Assembly: GCA_937875885.1 (NCBI GenBank) | Contig: CALEIO010000079.1 | Location: 1-7,349, forward strand | From: an uncultured Clostridia bacterium | GTDB lineage: Bacteria > Bacillota > Clostridia > Oscillospirales > Acutalibacteraceae | Direction of reading: 5' to 3' | DNA length: 7,349 bases | Shown here: positions 5,693-7,349 of the stretch, piece by piece | Position numbering within the stretch: the stretch's first letter is position 1 | Layout of the letters: each line of letters opens with the position of its first letter | Made by a program: the position numbers and the translations under genes | The notes under the pieces: model-generated | Databases searched by the model: none | What the model was told of the DNA's origin: nothing | What the model saw: only the letters and a program-made list of their open reading frames with translations

Positions 5693-6950
5693 AGTTTTTC
5701 CTCCTGTCGGTGGCAAAGGCAACAAAATCCTCTGCCCCGTCTTCTAAAATTGTAGTGACGAAATATCTTATATCGTCCATAGCGTGGTCATTTTCTTTGA
5801 CGGGCACTTCTGCACCCTCTTTCTGGTCCCAACGATAAAGCGCGAACTCCCTTACCGAATCCCTGCAGTTTTCGCAAATCATAATCCTGCCCTCTCTCAG
5901 CGCAGAGCTTACGCGCCGAATTCCGTCTGTCACCGAGTTTTGGGCTGGAATAACTGAAAATCTGCCGTGACGCTTTATCACCTGGATGAAGCTGGCAGCG
6001 GAGGGGTCCACCACAACACAGGAAACAGCCTTTGCCGAAGCAAGGTTTTCCAGAGCCTCGTAATGTTCCTCGTCGGTGCGCTGCGCACCCTCTTTTTTAG
6101 AGTCGTAGTAATACTCGTCAATTCTGTACCACACATCTGATTTTTTGCCCCACAAGCCAAAGGAAGCCGGGTTCACCGTTCCGTAATCGCAGGAGATTGC
6201 ATAGTCATCAAATCCACCTGTGGGAACAGAGCAAAAGGCCTCTTCCTTGTCCATAAAGGGATACACAGCACCCGACACCGCTGTCCACTCGCCCTTAACA
6301 AATCTGCGATAAAAGCTGCCCGAGTAAAGCTGCTCGTAGCGTTTTCGCACCTCAGCCGAAAGCGCAGGATTATCATTCATCTTAAAGTGAATGTACAGAG
6401 CATTCTTCTCTTTTGCTTTCTTTATCCAGTTTGTATAGAACCAGTGTGCAGGATGCTCGGGGTTGCAATTAAACCAGAACTTGGAGCCGCTGACAGAACA
6501 TCTTGCCAACGCCTGCTCTACAAAGGAACGCGGCATCAGCGCCACCTCGTCCAGGAGCACCCCCGACAAGGTCATACCCTGGATAAGCGCCGCTGAAGAC
6601 TCGTCTTTTCCGCCAAAAAGATAGAATCTGTTTTCTCTACCCTTATAGCTGATTTGCAGGTAATTAGACGAGAGATTCTCTTTAACAGAGAAGCCCATTT
6701 CTTTGAGTATGGGCAGCACAGGGGTCGTCACATTTCGTCTGACAGAGCGTATTGTCTTTGAGCAAATTGCAAAGGATGCTCCCGAGAAACGGTAAAAAGC
6801 CCAGGCAACAAAAGATATTGCCATACAAAAGGTTTTTCCCGATCTCACAGCACCGTCGCAGATTACCGCATCACAATCTTTATACTTTGACCCCGAAGAC
6901 CACCAACACATAGCGAGCAGTTGTTTTTCAGAGAAAGGCTTAAACTTCAT
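5676..6950 (-). CDS. terL: Terminase large subunit (PBSX/XtmB-type)
   Basis: This is the ATP-driven DNA packaging motor and headful or cos nuclease. Counting from the preferred ATG at 6950 (424 residues): Walker A GAVRSGKT at about 33-40; Walker B GVLLDEVA at about 130-137 with D134 and E135; coupling motif WFNCNPEHPAHWFY at about 159-172. The RNase H-like nuclease domain shows acidic residues in ISCDYGTVNP (D255), VVVDPSA (D315) and HAMDDIRYF (about D392/D393). All key residues are intact, so the enzyme should be active. The start is chosen because GAGG lies six bases upstream of ATG 6950, while the two upstream ATGs (6968, 6962) have no ribosome binding site. It overlaps the end of the small-subunit frame by 11 bases, as usual in terS-terL pairs. 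Confidence 0.95.
   Translation of the reverse strand: MKFKPFSEKQLLAMCWWSSGSKYKDCDAVICDGAVRSGKTFCMAISFVAWAFYRFSGASFAICSKTIRSVRRNVTTPVLPILKEMGFSVKENLSSNYLQISYKGRENRFYLFGGKDESSAALIQGMTLSGVLLDEVALMPRSFVEQALARCSVSGSKFWFNCNPEHPAHWFYTNWIKKAKEKNALYIHFKMNDNPALSAEVRKRYEQLYSGSFYRRFVKGEWTAVSGAVYPFMDKEEAFCSVPTGGFDDYAISCDYGTVNPASFGLWGKKSDVWYRIDEYYYDSKKEGAQRTDEEHYEALENLASAKAVSCVVVDPSAASFIQVIKRHGRFSVIPAQNSVTDGIRRVSSALREGRIMICENCRDSVREFALYRWDQKEGAEVPVKENDHAMDDIRYFVTTILEDGAEDFVAFATDRRKNCEVIF
5700..5705 (-). promoter_or_regulatory. Ribosome binding site fixing the GTG start of the portal
   Basis: AGGAGG on the minus strand, seven bases before GTG 5692 and within the final codons of terL. It decides the portal start against the longer ATG 5725 frame. 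Confidence 0.8.
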
Positions 6951-7062
6951 TTGCCGCCTCATGGGCATTCAGCGCCTGGGCACCTCGGGCAATGGCATCA
7001 TAAATGGGAGCGGCCCCACCCTCATCCTGAGTGCTGTCCTGAAGTTTTTCCAAGGCCTGATC
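6940..7062 (-). pseudogene. terS: Terminase small subunit, C-terminal fragment only
   Basis: A minus-strand frame open from 7062 to a TAA at 6942-6940 encodes 40 residues: DQALEKLQDSTQDEGGAAPI, then a helix with YDAIARGAQALNAHEAANEV. Its stop overlaps the terL start by 11 bases, the expected terS-terL arrangement, and the acidic linker followed by a C-terminal helix is typical of the part of TerS that contacts TerL. There is no start codon: an in-frame TAG lies at 7065-7063, and the DNA upstream belongs to the ribosomal-protein-like segment in another frame. The DNA-binding and oligomerisation parts are therefore missing from this sequence. Either the gene is truncated by a real recombination or, more likely, the contig is misjoined here. 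Identity rests on position and character. Confidence 0.6.
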
Positions 7063-7129
7063 CTATACCACGTCCAACTCTTTTTCTAGTTTGTTTTTTA
7101 ACAGCTGGTCCGATATTTCCTAATTCCAT
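7022..7129 (-). pseudogene. rplO: Ribosomal protein L15 N-terminal fragment, run out of frame into phage DNA
   Basis: ATG at 7129 opens a 35-residue frame whose residues 1-31 read MELGNIGPAVKKQTRKRVGR and then GIGSGLGKTSG. The block KRVGRGIGSG-x-GKT-G is the hallmark of the rRNA-binding N-terminus of bacterial L15, a large-subunit assembly protein. After GKTSG, where L15 normally continues with RGHKGQ, the frame reads QHSG and stops at 7024-7022, because the DNA is now phage terS in another frame. A full L15 is about 145 residues, so more than three quarters is missing. It has its own strong ribosome binding site (7139-7145). The match is by recognition, not by search. A genuine truncated gene or phage leader peptide is possible but less likely than a chimeric join. 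Confidence 0.7.
7037..7062. other. Junction zone between phage terS and L15-like DNA
   Basis: Within this stretch the same bases read as L15 (GSGLGKTSG) in one minus-strand frame and as a plausible TerS helix (DQALEKLQD) in another. To the left the DNA is GC-richer phage coding sequence; to the right it becomes L15-like, then very AT-rich. The crossover must lie within or beside this short double-reading zone. Confidence 0.6.
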
Positions 7130-7138
7130 CAATTTGCA

Positions 7139-7145
7139 CCTCCTC
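7139..7145 (-). promoter_or_regulatory. Strong ribosome binding site of the L15-like fragment
   Basis: GAGGAGG on the minus strand, nine bases before ATG 7129. This near-perfect Shine-Dalgarno supports the 7129 start as a true gene start in its source genome. Confidence 0.75.
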
Positions 7146-7148
7146 TAT

Positions 7149-7349
7149 ATGTTTTTTCTATTTCCGATTTTTATTATATCATTAATAAATTTTATTTCAA
7201 ATATAAAACCAATACAAACAGAAGAAAATGAATATAAATTAATTGAAAATTATAGAGATGGATATGATGATGAAATGTTTAAAGAAAAATATACATCATA
7301 TTTTGAAAACTATGATTATATTGAAATGGTTGAATATAAACGTCATAAT
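7149..7349 (+). CDS. Partial AT-rich open frame, possibly YutD-like (DUF1027)
   Basis: This is the only plus-strand coding candidate. The frame is open from ATG 7149 through the window end (67 codons). The first 18 residues (MFFLFPIFIISLINFISN) are hydrophobic, could be chance translation of AT-rich DNA, and have no ribosome binding site. From about 7203 the translation looks like a real protein: EYKLIENYRDGYDDEMFKEK followed by YTSYFENYDYI. This resembles the N-terminal part of YutD-like proteins of Firmicutes, in which YELI-x-N-x-RDGF and KYDYI-x-GDW are conserved; here the sequence after YDYI (EMVEYKRHN) departs from that pattern. Base composition (about 19% GC) and strand differ from everything to the left. 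The coding nature is fairly likely; the family name is tentative and was not searched. Confidence 0.4.
   Translation, partial: MFFLFPIFIISLINFISNIKPIQTEENEYKLIENYRDGYDDEMFKEKYTSYFENYDYIEMVEYKRHN
7173..7200 (-). promoter_or_regulatory. Possible sigma-A promoter reading toward the L15-like fragment
   Basis: On the minus strand TTGAAA (7200-7195) and TATAAT (7178-7173) are separated by 16 bases, a near-consensus pair, with the predicted start about 35-40 bases before ATG 7129. Such AT-rich DNA easily makes matches by chance, and it overlaps an opposite-strand open frame, so confidence is low. Confidence 0.3.

Noticed and set aside
5693..5725. Longer portal start at ATG 5725
   Set aside because: It lies within terL without a ribosome binding site, and the GTG at 5692 has AGGAGG at ideal spacing.
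6951..6968. Upstream terL starts at ATG 6968 or 6962
   Set aside because: No Shine-Dalgarno in range, while ATG 6950 has GAGG six bases upstream and the usual short overlap with terS.
6940..7349. Prophage attachment site at the ribosomal protein gene
   Set aside because: No integrase, no second copy of the junction word in the window, and insertion would destroy an essential gene; terS is also truncated at the same point, which integration would not explain.

Overview
The window is the head and early tail module of a tailed phage or prophage, encoded wholly on the minus strand and read from right to left. About 6.9 kb carries tightly packed genes in the classic order: terminase small subunit (3' end only), terminase large subunit, portal, prohead protease, small capsid decoration-type protein, major capsid protein, two small head-tail connector proteins, a two-domain tail protein, a 42-residue protein, a LysM/circularisation-domain tail protein, and the first codons of a probable baseplate hub gene. 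Gene order and protein character resemble the PBSX/XkdE-Q type of Firmicutes phages and prophage-like particles. Strong GGAGG ribosome binding sites, some GTG and TTG starts, TGA used as a normal stop and moderate GC suggest a clostridial (Bacillota) host; this is inference.

Head region (about 1439-6950): the terminase cuts and pumps DNA, the portal forms the entry ring, and the protease with its helical tail probably acts as scaffold and maturation enzyme. The capsid protein and the 111-residue accessory protein build the shell, and two small proteins close the neck. Most neighbours overlap by 4 to 32 bases or are separated by 1 to 21 bases, so this is one translationally coupled operon.

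Tail region (1-1464): this part is unusually short. No sheath and no tape-measure gene lies between the neck genes and the LysM gene. Their place is taken by one protein with two domains joined by an acidic proline-rich linker, and by a 42-residue protein.

Right end (about 7037-7349): the sequence changes character abruptly. A 93-base stretch reads as the start of ribosomal protein L15 with its own strong ribosome binding site. It runs out of frame into the terminase small-subunit gene through about 21 bases that read sensibly in both frames. Beyond it lies roughly 19% GC DNA with an opposite-strand open frame resembling a YutD-like protein. This looks like a foreign or misjoined piece (amplification or assembly chimera, or recombination at microhomology) rather than part of the phage. 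No tRNA, rRNA, CRISPR array, insertion sequence or clear terminator was seen.
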